Counted from the first letter of the stretch, positions 25,794 to 36,904 are shown. The stretch: DNA of 64,000 nt from Diadema setosum (GCA_033980235.1 CM067059.1:19850100-19914099), one strand, 5' to 3'. The notes: generated by a model not told the origin, from the sequence alone. A program made the numbers and translations.

Positions 25794-27590
25794 ACGTATG
25801 TGAGTGTTGTGACTGCCCAGCAGTGGCATTTAGCTTTGTAGTTTATCTCCACCTACAAAATGTATGTTGCTTTTCAACATATCTCTATATTTTTGTGTGA
25901 AAACTGAAAGTTCTGTAAGTATTTGCTTCACTATGAGCCTTTTTTTTTTTTCTCTCTACTATGTAATCCTCATGCTATGTAATTACTGAATATGTGTTGT
26001 TGTTTTTCTCATCGTTGCTTTAATGGATTCATTATAATTTTTGTTTATCTGCAATTTAGTATGTGTACTGAAGCAGTTTGAGGAGGAGACAAACACAGAG
26101 ACCAAAGGTTTCCTGACAGTGCTGGCAGCACCAACTCTTGATCCGACCTGTATCAGCCTCAAGACCCTCCCTGTGCTTCCAGGCATGGTAGCCAGTGAAG
26201 TCTGTACGTGTCATGGCAAACGGCATTTAACCTTTGAATCTGTAAACATCAAGGTTTTTGTTAGCTGGGGGATTTGAACAGATAGAAGCCAATATTGCAT
26301 TCATGAATCTCATGAGAATATAATCTTTCATGCAACAGTTGTCAAAAAGTAAGCAGAACAAAAGCTATGGTTGTTATTAGTTGAGTGGTGTCAAAGAACT
26401 TGCAGGTATCCCACCATGCTTCGCACAGCCAGAAAAGTTCAGCTTGTCAGTAGGCATATACTGCCTGTATAGAATTTCAATACTGTGTAGTCATCATGTG
26501 CAGCTAAATTTTTGTTTTCATGTTGATTTTTTTTTTCTGTTTAGATTACTGATAAAATGTATGAATAATTATCAATTTAGGAAGTGTATACCTGATTAAA
26601 CCCTGTCACACTGGAACTCATTAAGGTGATTGTTGGGTTTAAAATCATGATAATTAAACAGCTATATGTAACTATTATAACATGAGTCCACTTCTTAATG
26701 CAGTTTTATAGAATATATGTTCAAGTAAGTTGTTTTTGTTTGTCATAGTTTGTAATGCTTTTTGTCTCTAATCTTTGTGTAGGTCGAATTCTGGCACATC
26801 GCCTAGCACTGGAGGAAGAAGATGCAAAGACGTACAGATTGTACCTGCTTAGAAACTCATCAGGTGAGTGGACAACTTAGTGGCATTACTGTTTGATGTA
26901 AAGATGATGAATGGCATGTGAGGGAATATACAGAAATGTTCCGTCCAAAGGGTTTTATGTGCATTTGAAGGATGCATAATGTCCTGTAATTCATTCAAAC
27001 CCAGAGATTAAAACATTCTGTGTATTTGATTCTGTACAACGAAACTGGCCATCTACATTAAATTGGAGAGTCACAAGAATTAAAGGGATGCACATACCTG
27101 GATATGTCCAACTTAAATTTTCCATGGTAGCCATTTTGGCAGCATCACCTCCGAACCCACTGCATGCACCATGCCGCTGCGTTCCAGCCTCATGCACGCA
27201 GTGAAGTCCATTCCAAAATTTACATCACGCTGCCAAATGTACATGTTATAGCAACTCTGACCAAATTCAGTTCACAAAAGTGCAAAATTGATTGCTGAAA
27301 CAATAAATTGGTGTCACAGTACTGTCTCTTCATATCATTAGGATACACCATTTCAGATCCAATGACTACAAAGTTTTAATAACAACATTGCATCCGTGTT
27401 ATTTCCTCTCTCCTTTTCAGAGATAGAGCTAGAAGACTTTGACAGCCCACTGAAGATGAAAACTGATGAGGAGGCGAGAGGTGTCAGAGGCTGTCGTTTT
27501 GGATTCAAGTCCCACAAGGCAAAGATCAACTGGCCCATACCCAGTGGCCTCCCCACAAGAGACAACACCTCTGTCTTGGCCAACAGCTGA
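3455..27590 (+). CDS. RIN: RIN family Ras/Rab interactor, Rab5 GEF (5'-partial, 13 exons)
   Basis: RIN proteins are Ras effectors that activate Rab5 GTPases on early endosomes through a VPS9 domain. The coding exons are 3455-3569, 4742-4906, 5655-7241, 17816-17918, 20608-20803, 21368-21486, 22742-22817, 23689-23820, 24630-24681, 25373-25516, 26060-26203, 26783-26863 and 27421-27590. Every junction is AG/GT with matching phase. Together they total 3084 nt, or 1027 residues plus stop. In order (numbering from the first residue in the window) they encode the second half of an SH2 domain (about 1-95, FIVR arginine at 5), a Ser/Pro-rich linker with a poly-Pro run (about 256-267) and a PPLPPKR motif (307-313), a helical/VPS9 region (about 640-895) with the DDFLP aspartates (848-849) and GGYY tyrosines (888-889), and a Ras-association domain (about 910-995). 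The RIN domain order is complete apart from the missing start, so upstream exons must lie before the window. The orthologue could be RIN1, RIN2 or RIN3-like, or pre-duplication; I cannot say which. Confidence 0.93.
4114..4152. repeat. (TA)n microsatellite
   Basis: About 39 bp of uninterrupted TA in a RIN intron. Confidence 0.9.
4742..4906 (+). CDS. RIN: RIN exon: SH2 domain, C-terminal part
   Basis: The acceptor is 'cttgcccccacag'. The exon encodes the end of the SH2 domain ([12 protein letters not shown], then [11 protein letters not shown]). The donor GAAG/gttcgt is non-optimal at +3, but it is fixed by phase: the carried-over G joins AC of the next exon to give Asp in LEED-FWKS, matching the family's post-SH2 segment. 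Confidence 0.87.
5655..7241 (+). CDS. RIN: RIN exon: large proline-rich linker
   Basis: This 1587-bp exon has the acceptor 'ccctgtacag' and the donor CTTG/gtgagt. It encodes a low-complexity Ser/Pro/Gln-rich linker with a seven-Pro run, a PPLPPKR motif typical of SH3 ligands, Gln-rich and Ala-rich stretches and an acidic segment near the end. In this family the linker recruits SH3 proteins such as amphiphysin. That partnership is inferred from family knowledge, not shown here. Confidence 0.9.
8170..8860. repeat. Three fragments of a 'GAGCTATTGTG' dispersed repeat
   Basis: Related segments at about 8190, 8310 and 8780 share GAGCTATTGTGGTCATTCA-type sequence followed by TGTCCAGCAT or TGTCCGGGCAT. 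A poly-C run (about 8526-8544) lies between. They look like degraded copies of a family common in marine invertebrates. Confidence 0.5.
9611..9762 (+). CDS. Possible alternative terminal exon of RIN
   Basis: After a good acceptor ('gttgttttatttcag') the frame fixed by the preceding RIN exon (carried-over G) reads [20 protein letters not shown] and stays open to TGA at 9760. If used, it would give a RIN isoform with SH2 and linker but no VPS9 domain. The sequence matches nothing I recognise and could be chance. Confidence 0.2.
10364..10560. repeat. TATC/CT-rich simple repeat
   Basis: Imperfect (CTAT)n with a CTCTCTCTCT core in the RIN intron. Confidence 0.8.
11410..11975. repeat. GC-rich repeat patch with recurring GTTTACAGTG
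   Basis: Locally GC-rich sequence in an AT-rich intron. GTTTACAGTG occurs three times (about 11513, 11590 and 11915), each followed by GGCC- or GGGC-rich palindromic sequence (GGCCGAGCCACGGCCGAGCC, CGGCTGCGGCCGAGCC). It looks like a degraded mobile element; no family assigned. Confidence 0.4.
14861..15880. repeat. ~1-kb inverted repeat (foldback element)
   Basis: The left arm (14861-15285) is matched in reverse complement by the right arm (15322-15880), e.g. ACTTACTCGCCCCAAAGTGC with its complement near 15756, GAGAGGACCTTGGGAGAGCT with its complement near 15362, and AAAGTTTCCCTGAATTTCC at the outer end. The loop is about 36 bp. The right arm is about 130 bp longer through a local duplication and an inserted smaller palindrome. 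No ORF is conserved. It may be a foldback transposon or a deletion derivative with long terminal inverted repeats. Confidence 0.85.
15653..15736. repeat. Small palindrome inserted in the right arm of the 1-kb foldback
   Basis: TCATGCAATGATGGTTTCGT and TACGAAACCATTATTGCATGA flank a GC hairpin (GCCGCCGTACGGCGGC). It is absent from the left arm, so it is a later insertion or expansion. Confidence 0.75.
17816..17918 (+). CDS. RIN: RIN exon: basic linker before the helical region
   Basis: A 103-bp exon following a 10.6-kb intron, with acceptor 'acccacacag' and donor GAG/gtgaga. The only frame matching both neighbours' phases reads [20 protein letters not shown] and continues to an Ile-Gln-Glu-Thr-Ile-Leu end. 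This resembles the basic segment just before the VPS9-associated helices in RIN proteins. Confidence 0.83.
18231..18251. repeat. (GA)n microsatellite
   Basis: GAGAGA tract following a TG-rich stretch in a RIN intron. Confidence 0.85.
20608..20803 (+). CDS. RIN: RIN exon: helical region start
   Basis: The exon begins after 'catggtag' and ends AAG/gtaaag in phase 0. It contains LGALVHSFI and [13 protein letters not shown], which are strongly RIN-like. The VRQFM..LKNYLL-type helix precedes the VPS9 core. Confidence 0.9.
21368..21486 (+). CDS. RIN: RIN exon: VPS9 N-terminal helices
   Basis: The acceptor is 'tgttctgcag' and the donor ACAG/gtaaga. It encodes [17 protein letters not shown], typical of the RIN segment entering the VPS9 domain. 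Confidence 0.9.
22463..22542. repeat. (TA)n microsatellite
   Basis: About 80 bp of uninterrupted TA in the RIN intron before the 22742 exon. Confidence 0.95.
22742..22817 (+). CDS. RIN: RIN exon: VPS9 region
   Basis: A 76-bp exon with acceptor 'cttgtcatgcag' and donor AAG/gtgaga. It encodes [20 protein letters not shown] and ends ELGIK, the family's 'QELG' turn before the central VPS9 helices. The preceding intron carries an 80-bp (TA)n tract. Confidence 0.88.
23689..23820 (+). CDS. RIN: RIN exon: VPS9 central helices
   Basis: 132 bp, phase 0 at both ends, acceptor 'tttctgtgcag' and donor ACA/gtgagt. The Leu-rich helix with [15 protein letters not shown] is the conserved VPS9 'SPxxKLxxLLK' signature. 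Confidence 0.92.
24630..24681 (+). CDS. RIN: RIN exon: short VPS9 exon
   Basis: A 52-bp exon with acceptor 'tcatgctcag' and donor GATG/gtgagt. It ends in SMGADD across the junction, the 'GADDFLP' entry to the catalytic helix. Confidence 0.88.
25373..25516 (+). CDS. RIN: RIN exon: VPS9 catalytic core
   Basis: 144 bp carrying [15 protein letters not shown] and [13 protein letters not shown]. The Asp and Tyr correspond to residues that VPS9 proteins use to engage Rab5 switch regions and drive nucleotide release. The motif looks intact, so catalytic competence is expected. Confidence 0.93.
25754..25792. repeat. (TG)n microsatellite
   Basis: About 39 bp of TG in a RIN intron. Confidence 0.95.
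26060..26203 (+). CDS. RIN: RIN exon: VPS9 end and Ras-association start
   Basis: 144 bp, acceptor 'tgcaatttag' and donor TCT/gtacgt. It encodes [10 protein letters not shown], ending VPS9, then GFLTVLAAP and [11 protein letters not shown], the first strands of the ubiquitin-like Ras-association fold. Confidence 0.86.
26783..26863 (+). CDS. RIN: RIN exon: Ras-association helix
   Basis: 81 bp, acceptor 'tttgtgtag' and donor CAG/gtgagt. It encodes [20 protein letters not shown], the family's 'xCAHKF' helix of the Ras-association domain, followed by LYLL. Confidence 0.87.
27421..27590 (+). CDS. RIN: RIN terminal exon and stop
   Basis: The acceptor is 'tctccttttcag'. It completes the Ras-association domain ([12 protein letters not shown]) and a short basic tail, with the TGA stop at 27588-27590. 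An AATAAA lies only 31 nt downstream (27621) and another at 28074. Confidence 0.88.
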
Positions 27591-30500
27591 TTATTCCTGT
27601 GGATAACAACAACAAAGGGAAATAAATTCCTGGAAAGGAGAACAGACCTGTCACACACCTTGTCATGCCATATTTTCCTTCTGACAGCCATAATATTCAT
27701 ACTCTTCAAAATGTCATCAGTATATGCATAAGATCTGTGATGTGTGAAACTTTCTTGGAGAATTCAACTCTTCCACTTGGTCAATGTGGATGAGTCCTGT
27801 TGTTTGTTTATTGCCTTTTGAAATCTGTTGAATTCTTAAAAGATTGTCTCTGGAGATTGTAGAGTTTTATAGGAAATGTGTAAACAGGATTTCCTTATTT
27901 TCAGAAAGCCAATCAATCCTTGTTCATGGTTATGCATGATTCAAGGTTTGGGACTTAAATGTACATTGCCTAAAAGAGCCAACTAGGTTGTGAAGTTTTA
28001 TGATAATTCATTTCCCCTACATTCACAGCAAATGTTACATAAAAGTTTTGCTAACAAAAAGAGTTACACAGAGAATAAAACTTGTACAGAGTCATATGAA
28101 GTGAATTATTGACATAGCAATATCAGGGTTTCATATTATTATGTGGATAACCTATTGAATTTAACATATTTTCATTTTTCTAGCACAATGAAAGAGCCTT
28201 TGGCTTACCTCTTTTGAAAAGCAGGGGGAATTAACCTCAAATTATGTCAGAAGCAAATGGATAGAATGTCTACTTCTTTCTCATGAAATATGATATTTTG
28301 TGGAATTTTTTAGTTTCTTTTATATTATTGTCCTGTTGTGACATCACAAATCGTTGAAGTCTTCTTATTCACCGATGGTGTGAACAAACCTGTAAAAATG
28401 CACAACTTTTGAATGGATTGTCCTATTTTCCTTCAAACTGCACAGATATGTTCTACTGAAATATATCTGCATTCACTCAATCCACATGTATATTTGAGTT
28501 TCATTACCGTCTTAAGTATTCACAGAAAATATGAGGAAAGATTAGAAAGAATCTAATATCTTTTGTCCTACAGTCATTTTTATGAATGCTTCTCAGATAC
28601 CAAAACTTCACGTTCAAAATTATACAGAAATCTAAAATGCCAAAAAGAAAGGTGCTTGCCAGTGTAGAATAAGAATCATCAAAGCTCGTATCATACCCTG
28701 TAATAAAAACCTAAGCCTTGATGTGTCTGTAACAATAAGTTAGTGGTGGAAAAAAGAAAAGAAAAAAGATTAATACTTGTTAGGGCTTTTTACGTAGAAA
28801 CTCTCCTTTTTTATGCTGCATGCTGGTAAAAAAACAAAACAAACAAACAAACAAAAAATTGCATGAAATGGTTACTTTTCAATTTCAGTGTCCCAATTAC
28901 AATATTTGCTAAGAAAAGTTCGGCCTGCTGTCAACAAAAGCAAAGCACAGCCGAGGTTTAAATGGAAATTTCACTGAGCCTATATGATATGTGTAACTTT
29001 GAGCTTCATTGCCAAGAGATGTGTGTGCTGGTATATGTGTGTATGTTTTGCAATCAGAGTAGTCTGCAAAGCTGGAAAATAATGAGATGAATTTAAGATC
29101 TTGCAAGTATCCAAGCCACTCTTACAGCTCATTATGGCAATTTTAAAGCACCAATTCCAACATGCCCATAACCCTGATGACAAGTTTTGGCGTGTAATGA
29201 CTTAAAAAGTTTTTTGGCATGCAATATTCTTGTATGCACATAATACTGAAAATATGAGTGACCTGTCAAAGTGTGTATAAGAGCCTGAAAAAAAAACAAC
29301 ACCCACATAAATCACCTATTGATTTCCAAATGTTTTACTTTGATATTTTCTAGTATCTAAGCTATCCATTTGCATATTCAGTAGCATGTCTAATTTAATT
29401 TTCAAATATCAACCAGAGAAATTATAAGAAAGCCAGCAACCAAATTCAAACACATTGTAGAGGAAATATACTTGATGTTAGATGCAGTGCACCAAAGACA
29501 CAGTCTAATGCCATGACAGCATGCTTCATAAGACTAAAATGTTTTGAACTTCAAGATAATTTAGGCTTTGAAATTCAGACAGGAGGTATTGAGCAAAGAT
29601 AACAAGTACACAATGTATCAAATTTCTTGATTAAAAGAAGATCAAAACAAAATGAAGCAAAAATCCCCATATTTTGCAGATCAGTCTGCTTCAGTGTCCA
29701 CTGCTTTATCAGGCTAATATGCTGAATGGCGTAACATCTAAATTTGCATTGTCAGCCATTCAGAACTGAAATCAGCCAATTTCTCATATCCTTTGTTAAT
29801 CCTGTGTGTTTTGTTATCAATATTCCTTAAAGTTGTACGATGCGATCATGATTTATCAGCACCAATTTCACAGATGTGTAATTGGGACAGTGGCCAAATG
29901 TCTGCAGTCTCATGGGTGTATATGCCGTCATGTATTCAATATTTCTTCATGAGCAAGTTTCTGTTTTGGTGTACAGGATATGATCTATTTTACCAGAAGA
30001 TAATCATCAAAATGATTATGTAAATTGTTAAATATGCATATAGTTGCTATGGAATTCTGTGAATTTCATGCTACTATAGTCACTGAGCCCAGTGAATGTA
30101 AATGTTGTGTGTGTTTGTAGTCTTGTAAATAGTGCAGATGTTTATATATTTATGGATCATATGTATATTTTGGGCTTGATTCAGCGATGACAAGATGAGA
30201 TTGTAGTATTATCGCCATATTTATGCAATGTCCAGCAGGCGTAGAGAATGATGCTGTCATTTGAAAAAGCTTCCATGGTGAATGTCTGTCTACTTACAGC
30301 ATAAGCATTTAAACTTGTCAAAACGAAGAGATGGGAAAGTTGCTCCCAGTAGAAGTTGCATCCAGTGAAGCCAACATGTCAGTGACGCCAACATGTCAGT
30401 GACACTTGTAGCAAACTTGTGCAAGTGATGTGACACTATGATATCATTTGAAAGTTATGAATAACTGAATGTCTGTAAGTCACCCACTCTGGCATCCTGC

Positions 30501-32280
30501 AGACACTTGAAAATAACCATGTTTATCACCGGAACAAGGAGTTGATCCTGCATCTTTATTTCTCTCTGTTTTAGATTTCTCTCTGGTATTTATTGTACAC
30601 AAAGATACCAAAAATGCAGTGTTTTTATGCATTGTTATGAAAGAGTGTACCTAGCAGTGTCTGTGAGAACGTTGATGAAATCGCTTTTCACAGAGTGTGA
30701 TTTACTCTCATTTAAAATGGTCTGACTCTCATAAGGTCCAAGAACCACTCACTCTATGGGGGATAGATCCTTACTACTGTCATGCTGGTCTGGCACTGGA
30801 ACAGTCTCACCCTCTCTCTCTCTCTATGTAATGCCCTTCCTTGCTAACATGCAAGCAGCAGCTGAAGATATACCTGAATGATTTGTATCATACATTATCC
30901 TTTTCATCTGCAATTATCTCATTTGTATCTGTTAGTGTTTGTTTGCTGCTGTTATAATTACCTCTTTCGCCCTATGTTTAGTGTTATCCTCCTCTCCAGC
31001 ACAATGAGCATCTTTGATAGAAGGTGCCTTCTAAAAGAAGCCACTACTTATCATTATTATAATTATTTGCTCAGAGATTCTTTAATGTTATTTTCATAGT
31101 TGGTAATTTCAGTGAAAGTAACTGTTAATTTGGGCTTGTGTCCCCTTTAAGAACAAATAGAGATGTTTCCCTTTAGTTATTCTCCCTTTGTGCCAAAAAT
31201 GAAAAACAAAAAGTTTATTCAGTGATAGTGCAGATATCATGCCCCCCAAGAAGCAGATCCTGAATTCATTCTCCGCATCTGCTAATTGCAATGAGAACCC
31301 CCCCCCAAAAAAAAAAAAAAACAACAACAACAACACCACAAACAAACAAACGAACAAACAAACAAACAAAAATGAGAGAGAAAGAAATAAACAAAAAGCT
31401 TCAGGGCAAAACTTAAATTAATTTCCCACAAATTTATGACCAAGTTTAGACTGTTGGGAATGTGTTACAAAATTAATGTGAAACTTTTTTTTTTTTCAAA
31501 GTGAGTAAGATCAAAAACTGTTCATGTTGTGTTTGAAAATTCAATAAAAGAGAAATCACTTTTGTCAACTATCAGTGAAATGACAATGAAAGAATGCCAG
31601 AAAAAGTTGTATTTCTTTGAGCCAACTGCACCACGCCATGACAGTTATGGGGCATATCTTAAGGATAACTATTTGTGTTTGTTACCATTTTGTTTTATCT
31701 TTTTGAATGTCATTGTCAATACTTTCACCAGTGCCATGTGAATCTGCATTTAATGAATACATGCATGAGCAAACAAAACTGGATAGTGTAATGAATTGAG
31801 TAAATATGTGCCATCTAAAGAAAAAAAAAATGAGCAAATATGTTACTTCAACTCTTATCAAATGTTGCTGCTTACTGTGCCTTATTCTGTAAAACTTGAA
31901 TAAGGTGCTTTCCATCAGATCTTTGATCAGTCAGTGTTTGTAAAATAATACTAAATTGGTGTTCCAGAGTGAGAGGAGAGAAAGTAGTACTTTTATATAT
32001 TTTTAAAGAAATCTCTGTTCAGTCAGGATTAGTTTACATCTCTGTGAGTGCAATGTAGTGCCTTATCTGCATCATGTGTCTTAAATGGAATTTGTGATTA
32101 AAATTCAGATGAGCTACATTCATGTGATAGAGTCATTTGTTGTATTCCTTTTCTCTCTGTTGAATTTCTATGTCCCACCATGATTGTGTGAGTGCTTTCA
32201 GCCAAAGATAAGTCAAAATTGAGGGTGTGAATTCAAGAAAGTGTGTGAGAGAACAGTCATACATAATATTCTGCAGCTTC
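27591..32280. other. No gene seen; probable RIN 3' UTR and intergenic DNA
   Basis: AT-rich sequence without convincing ORFs. AATAAA motifs at 27621, 28074 and 31543 are candidates for RIN transcript ends. A-rich and ACAA-rich simple tracts occur at 28740-28860 and 31300-31370. Confidence 0.5.
28074..28079 (+). terminator. Candidate poly(A) signal for the RIN gene
   Basis: Canonical AATAAA in 'gagaataaaact', about 480 nt after the RIN stop. AATAAA also occurs at 27621 and 31543, so the true 3' end cannot be fixed from sequence alone. Confidence 0.35.
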
Positions 32281-32304
32281 GTTCTTTAAGTGTAGCATAG
32301 AGGA

Positions 32305-32411
32305 TTATATATATATATATATATGTATATATATGAGATTAAAACCTAAAATGGCATTAAAACGCTTTATCCTGGCGAGGAAAGCGCATGTTTTGAAACA
32401 AGACACCAAAC

Positions 32412-32466
<55 letters not shown>
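32305..32466. repeat. Two (AT)n microsatellites
   Basis: TA tracts at about 32305-32335 and 32414-32466, separated by about 80 bp of unique sequence. Confidence 0.9.
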
Positions 32467-32694
32467 TGAATATGTTTTTTCATAAACCCAAGTCAGGACT
32501 TGCACATACTACAAGTATACATTGTATTTTCCTATTTTCCATCACATGTGTATATGTAAGTATAGCTGTTATGTTAAGAGCAACTGAATGTTGTTCAAAT
32601 TGGCACTTGAAACATATTTCATTCTTGTCTCAAATCCCAGAGTTTTTTTTTTCTCTCTAGCCAATTTTGAATTTCCATCAGAATAAATCTAAGA

Positions 32695-32804
32695 TGTTTC
32701 TATACAGAATAACATCAGCAGCAGCAGTAGTAGTAGTAGTGGTAGTACTCGAAACTCGATACTCAAAACTCAAAACTTGAAACCCGAACTTGATGTCTAG
32801 CAAC

Positions 32805-32879
<75 letters not shown>

Positions 32880-33018
32880 AAGTAGTAGGAGTAGTACAAA
32901 TGTAATAAATTTTAAATGTTTCTATACAGAATAACATCAGCAGTAGTAGTAGTGGTAGTAGTAGTCGTGGTAGTAGTAGTGGTGGTAGTAGCAGTAGTGC
33001 TCGTAGTAGTAGTAGTAA

Positions 33019-33075
<57 letters not shown>

Positions 33076-33096
33076 CAGCAGCAGCAGCAGTAGTAG
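32695..33096. repeat. (TAG)n microsatellites in a ~220-bp tandem duplication
   Basis: The lead sequence TTTCTATACAGAATAACATC followed by CAGCAG and (TAG)n occurs twice, at about 32696 and 32918, with long (TAG)n at 32806-32876 and 32943-33095. The long Leu, Thr or Val ORFs here are translations of the repeat. Confidence 0.9.
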
Positions 33097-34069
33097 AGGT
33101 ATAGTTAGCATTATAGGATGACTAATGATTATATAATGATAACTATATGATGATAATGATGATTATCAGTACACTGTATTACAATTATCATTATCTTCTG
33201 TTCCTGTTTGAGATATAGGTCTAAAGTTTGGGGGGTTTCTGTCATTGTAGAATAAACCAATCAGCATATTTTCTTGGTATGGTACCCGGCCCATAATGCT
33301 ACAGGAGATTATGATTTTAGGCAAAACCCTCGAGGTCCAAAATCAAAGGTCACAGAATTTTAGCCAAAAATCACACATTCAGCTGAAACTTCATCTAGGA
33401 ATTAAATGTCCAGTTGTAATGCAGTTTGGTGAGAAATGTAGATTGGGCAAATAATTTGTATGAAATGATAGCACACAATGAAAGTTCAAAGTAAAGAGCT
33501 AATCACTCCACCCAGGGAGGTCTCATTCACACGCTCCCTACTCTACTCTACTTTTGCCCCCATATCATTTTTTTGGTGATGTACGTTGGTGGACAGAATC
33601 GAAATACATCTGTAAATAACATTCATAAGCCTGACAGTGGCACTAGGTCAAAGATTGCTGTACTTTGGTTAATGATCATTTCCTGGTCTAAGTTCAGCAT
33701 AGAATGTACAGTGGTACTATACTATGTATAGGTAAGAAGGAAAGAAAAAGTACATTAGCAATTTGGTGGCTTAAATGACAGGCGAATGGTTATATGTAGG
33801 CCTATATCAAAGGTCACTACTGCATAGTTTAAAATGTCATTAATTGTTCATCCACACCTTCAGCTAGGAATTATCCAATATTGATATCTGCAGGATAAAT
33901 GAATAAGCAATTAGTTACATATGAGTAGAGAATATCAACTAGGTCAAGGTCAAAGGTTTACAAAATTTACTGCTAAATTATAGTTTTCCAGCCATAATTT
34001 CCATTAGGTTGGTCTAGCAAAATGTATTGTATTTTAGTCTAATACCGTACAGCATGTAGGAAGAAAACT
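33097..34069. other. No gene seen
   Basis: AT-rich sequence with scattered AAGGTCAAAGG motifs resembling pieces of the 1.05-kb repeat family. Confidence 0.4.
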
Positions 34070-34690
34070 CAGGCCCCATGTCACAATGGAAATTGACAAA
34101 AGTTGCCAAAAAATAGACAAAATTGACAAAGATTGCGCAACATTATGCAAAGTTGACATGCAAGTTTAGGCAACTTTGCATTTGCTTGCGCAACTTTGCG
34201 CCATTTCCGGCAATTTTGCGCCCCATTTCTGGCAATTTTCCGCAACTTCCGGCAATTTTGCGCAACCTTGCACCATTTTCCGGCAATTTTGCGCAACCTT
34301 GCGCCATTTTCCGGCAATTTTGCGCAACCTTGCGCCAATTTCCGGCAATTTTGCGCCCATTTCTGGCAATTTTCCGCAACTTCCGGCAATTTTGTGCCCA
34401 TTTCTGACAATTTTCCGCAACTTCCGGCAATTTTGCGCAACTTTGCGCCATGTCCAGCAATTTTACGCAACTTCGCGCCATTTTCCGGCATTTCTGTGCA
34501 ATTTTGCGCCATTTCGGGCAATTTTGCGCAACTTTGCACCATATCAGGCAATTTTGTACAACTTTGCGCCATTTTAGGCAATTTTGCCCAACTTTGCGCC
34601 ATTTCCAGCAATTTTGTGCAACTTAGCACATTTTCAGGAAACTTTGGAAAAGTTTGCACAATTTAAGGGAACTTTGCACAATATCAAACA
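34070..34690. repeat. Tandem ~30-bp repeat element, copy A
   Basis: It begins CAGGCCCCATGTCACAATGG followed by AAATTGACAAAAGTTGCC, then about 18 imperfect copies of a ~30-bp unit (GGCAATTTTGCGCAACTTTGCGCC-like), decaying toward 34690. The unit length and lack of stops create overlapping ORFs in several frames on both strands. The reverse-complement relative is at 51895-52564. Confidence 0.85.
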
Positions 34691-36130
34691 TTTTTTAGCA
34701 ATTTTTAGCACCTGCACACAATACAATGCCACTTTGAGCAGGTTTTCAAAATATATTGACTTTTGGTGCCTGCTCTCTTTCATTCGTCTCAAAATCTTAT
34801 CTTGTATATGATTTCAATTATAAAATGGGTTCAAGAATGTAGCCAATAGGAAGCTCTGAAATGAGACACACCTCCTTCCTTTACTTCAGTACTATTGCAC
34901 TGCCTGTAATCCTATGGTAGATTGCCGATCGTCTGTGCGCGCGGCGGCTCCTTTGATGAATTGCATGCATACGCGTACGCGCTGTCAATCCTGTAAACAA
35001 CTTCTAGTTCGGGCTGCCGGCCGGCCGGCCTGTCTTCCCTTGTGCATAACATATGTGGCGTACGTACGTATACTGTACTATACTATACATATACGTACAC
35101 TTTGTACAGTACAGTAGACCAAGCGTTATGGGACCGGACGCGTACATGGAGTCACTTTGAAGAGCAAATCCAACGATTTAGCAGGTTAATTCTCACGCCG
35201 TTTTCAGAGTATGTTGTCTAGTAGGCCTATATGAGGAGTCTATATCAAGTCTTTAAGGTAAAGGGTGCATATTCTATGTAAAATAAGTAAGTTTTCATGC
35301 GGGGTGTCCGGAACCCAACCCCCCCATTATACTTATACTGTATGTGCGGGACTTCCGCGAGTGCGACGTGCGTAAAAGTTTGGGACGAACATCTTCGGAC
35401 GTCTTGACCCACAAAGGTACGTGAAAAACGCTGAAAAATGATGTTAGTTTTCGAATTTTCGACCCATTTTATAAAACAAATGATGCACAGGATTATTTCG
35501 TGGCGTTAGTGTAGGCGTAGCTCACTCTCGGGTATTTACAATGTAGTGCAACATGCACTCGGCTTCGCCTCGTGCATGTTTCACAATTGTAAATACCCTC
35601 GAGTGCACTACGCCTACACTAATGCACTCTATCCTGTGCATCATTTGTATAATATCAGGACTTTATAATAATACTATTGCATCTTTCCTGTGGTCATGCA
35701 CTTCTGCCAAACAATCACATAGTTGAACATCATCTTTGAAACTCTGTATTCATACATGTACTTCAGTCACAGTATGAGGACACCAAGAATGGTGCAATGT
35801 CAGATGTGCATGTATATAAAAGATTTCTTTAAATATTTTTTATTAATTTTTTAATCCTCTAGCCCTCTATAATATTTTGTTCATATCTAAAGGGATCATT
35901 GAGAAAATATTAACATTCATGTGGTTCCAAAATCTCCATATATGCAATACGGTAAAGTGGGGGATGATGCTGTGGAACGGATCACCCACCTTTTAAATTC
36001 TTTGGGAGATAATTACATGGAACTCTAGCATTAACTAATTAAATACTGTATACTATCGCAAATCTAACGATGACATGCAATGCCTGGAGTATTTTATGTG
36101 GTACTAGTGAACAAACACAAAACACAACCT
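34691..36130. other. No gene seen; contains one hairpin element
   Basis: Mixed unique sequence with a foldback at 35476-35649. The 34.9-35.2 kb part has several CpGs and GGCCGGCCGGCC but no linked ORF. Confidence 0.4.
35476..35649. mobile_element. Hairpin (MITE-like) element
   Basis: The arms ACAAATGATGCACAGGAT...TTAGTGTAGGCGTAG...GGGTATTTACAAT and their reverse complement (ATTGTAAATACCC...CTACGCCTACACTAA...ATCCTGTGCATCATTTGT) enclose a GC-rich loop, itself a short hairpin. Arms are about 70 bp. Target-site duplications were not identified. Confidence 0.75.
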
Positions 36131-36904
36131 GGGGCCGTATTCTGAGAGCTAATTAAGTGTCTGATTAGCACTTAATTACCGAATTGGTATTCTGAGAGCA
36201 TGATTAAGTAGGGGGTATATTAACTACCATAGCAACAAGCGTTTTGGCGGGAAGGACTTACGCGTTTGCGCGTATCAATGCGCGTGCACCTCTGAGAGGA
36301 CTTAATCACAGAGTTAATTACGAATCGGTATTCTGAGGGTGTAATTAAGTATGAAAGTTAATGGAAAACTTAATGATACCAAAGAGTGTCATTAACTACT
36401 CCGATATCACGCAATACATCGTGTTTTCTCTGCCACAACGATGCTTACCGTCTTCGGTAACCGAGGAGCGGTTGAATGTTGTTATCGTGGTATCCGTAGA
36501 ATTCAGAGAAAAAAAGAAATACAGCCGATCTTCGAGGAATTTTGTCATTTTATGTGAGCAAAGAGGTTGAGATCTTCGCGTGCGTAGGTGAGGGGTTGTA
36601 ATCAAATACCGGAGTGTGCGCACGGAGCTCTTGGGTTGTAATTACAGGGGGCGTGGAGCGCGCATTGAGGGCATATTTGCGCGTGTAATCATCATTTTTG
36701 GCTTCTAACAACGCGTCTGATTGGATGGAATAACAATTAGATGGGAGGGACCTAAGATAATTACAGGGGACTTAATCATACCTTAATTACGTCCTCAGAA
36801 TACCGATTTTGCCCATGATTAAGGGGTAATTAACTTCACGACTTAATCACGAAGTTAATTACAGACTTAATTACGACCTCAGAATACCACCGCCATGAGT
36901 CCCT
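36131..36904 (+). mobile_element. ~765-bp inverted-repeat element, copy B
   Basis: It starts GGGGCCGTATTCTGAGAGCT and ends GACCTCAGAATACCACC. The short terminal inverted repeat (GTATTCTGAG) recurs subterminally several times with AATTAAG motifs. A near-identical copy lies inverted at 46114-46876. A 69-codon ORF at 36361-36570 is retained in both copies but matches no known transposase, so the element appears non-autonomous. Confidence 0.8.

Noticed and set aside
32678..33111. Poly-Leu, poly-Thr and poly-Val ORFs
   Set aside because: Translations of the (TAG)n microsatellite.
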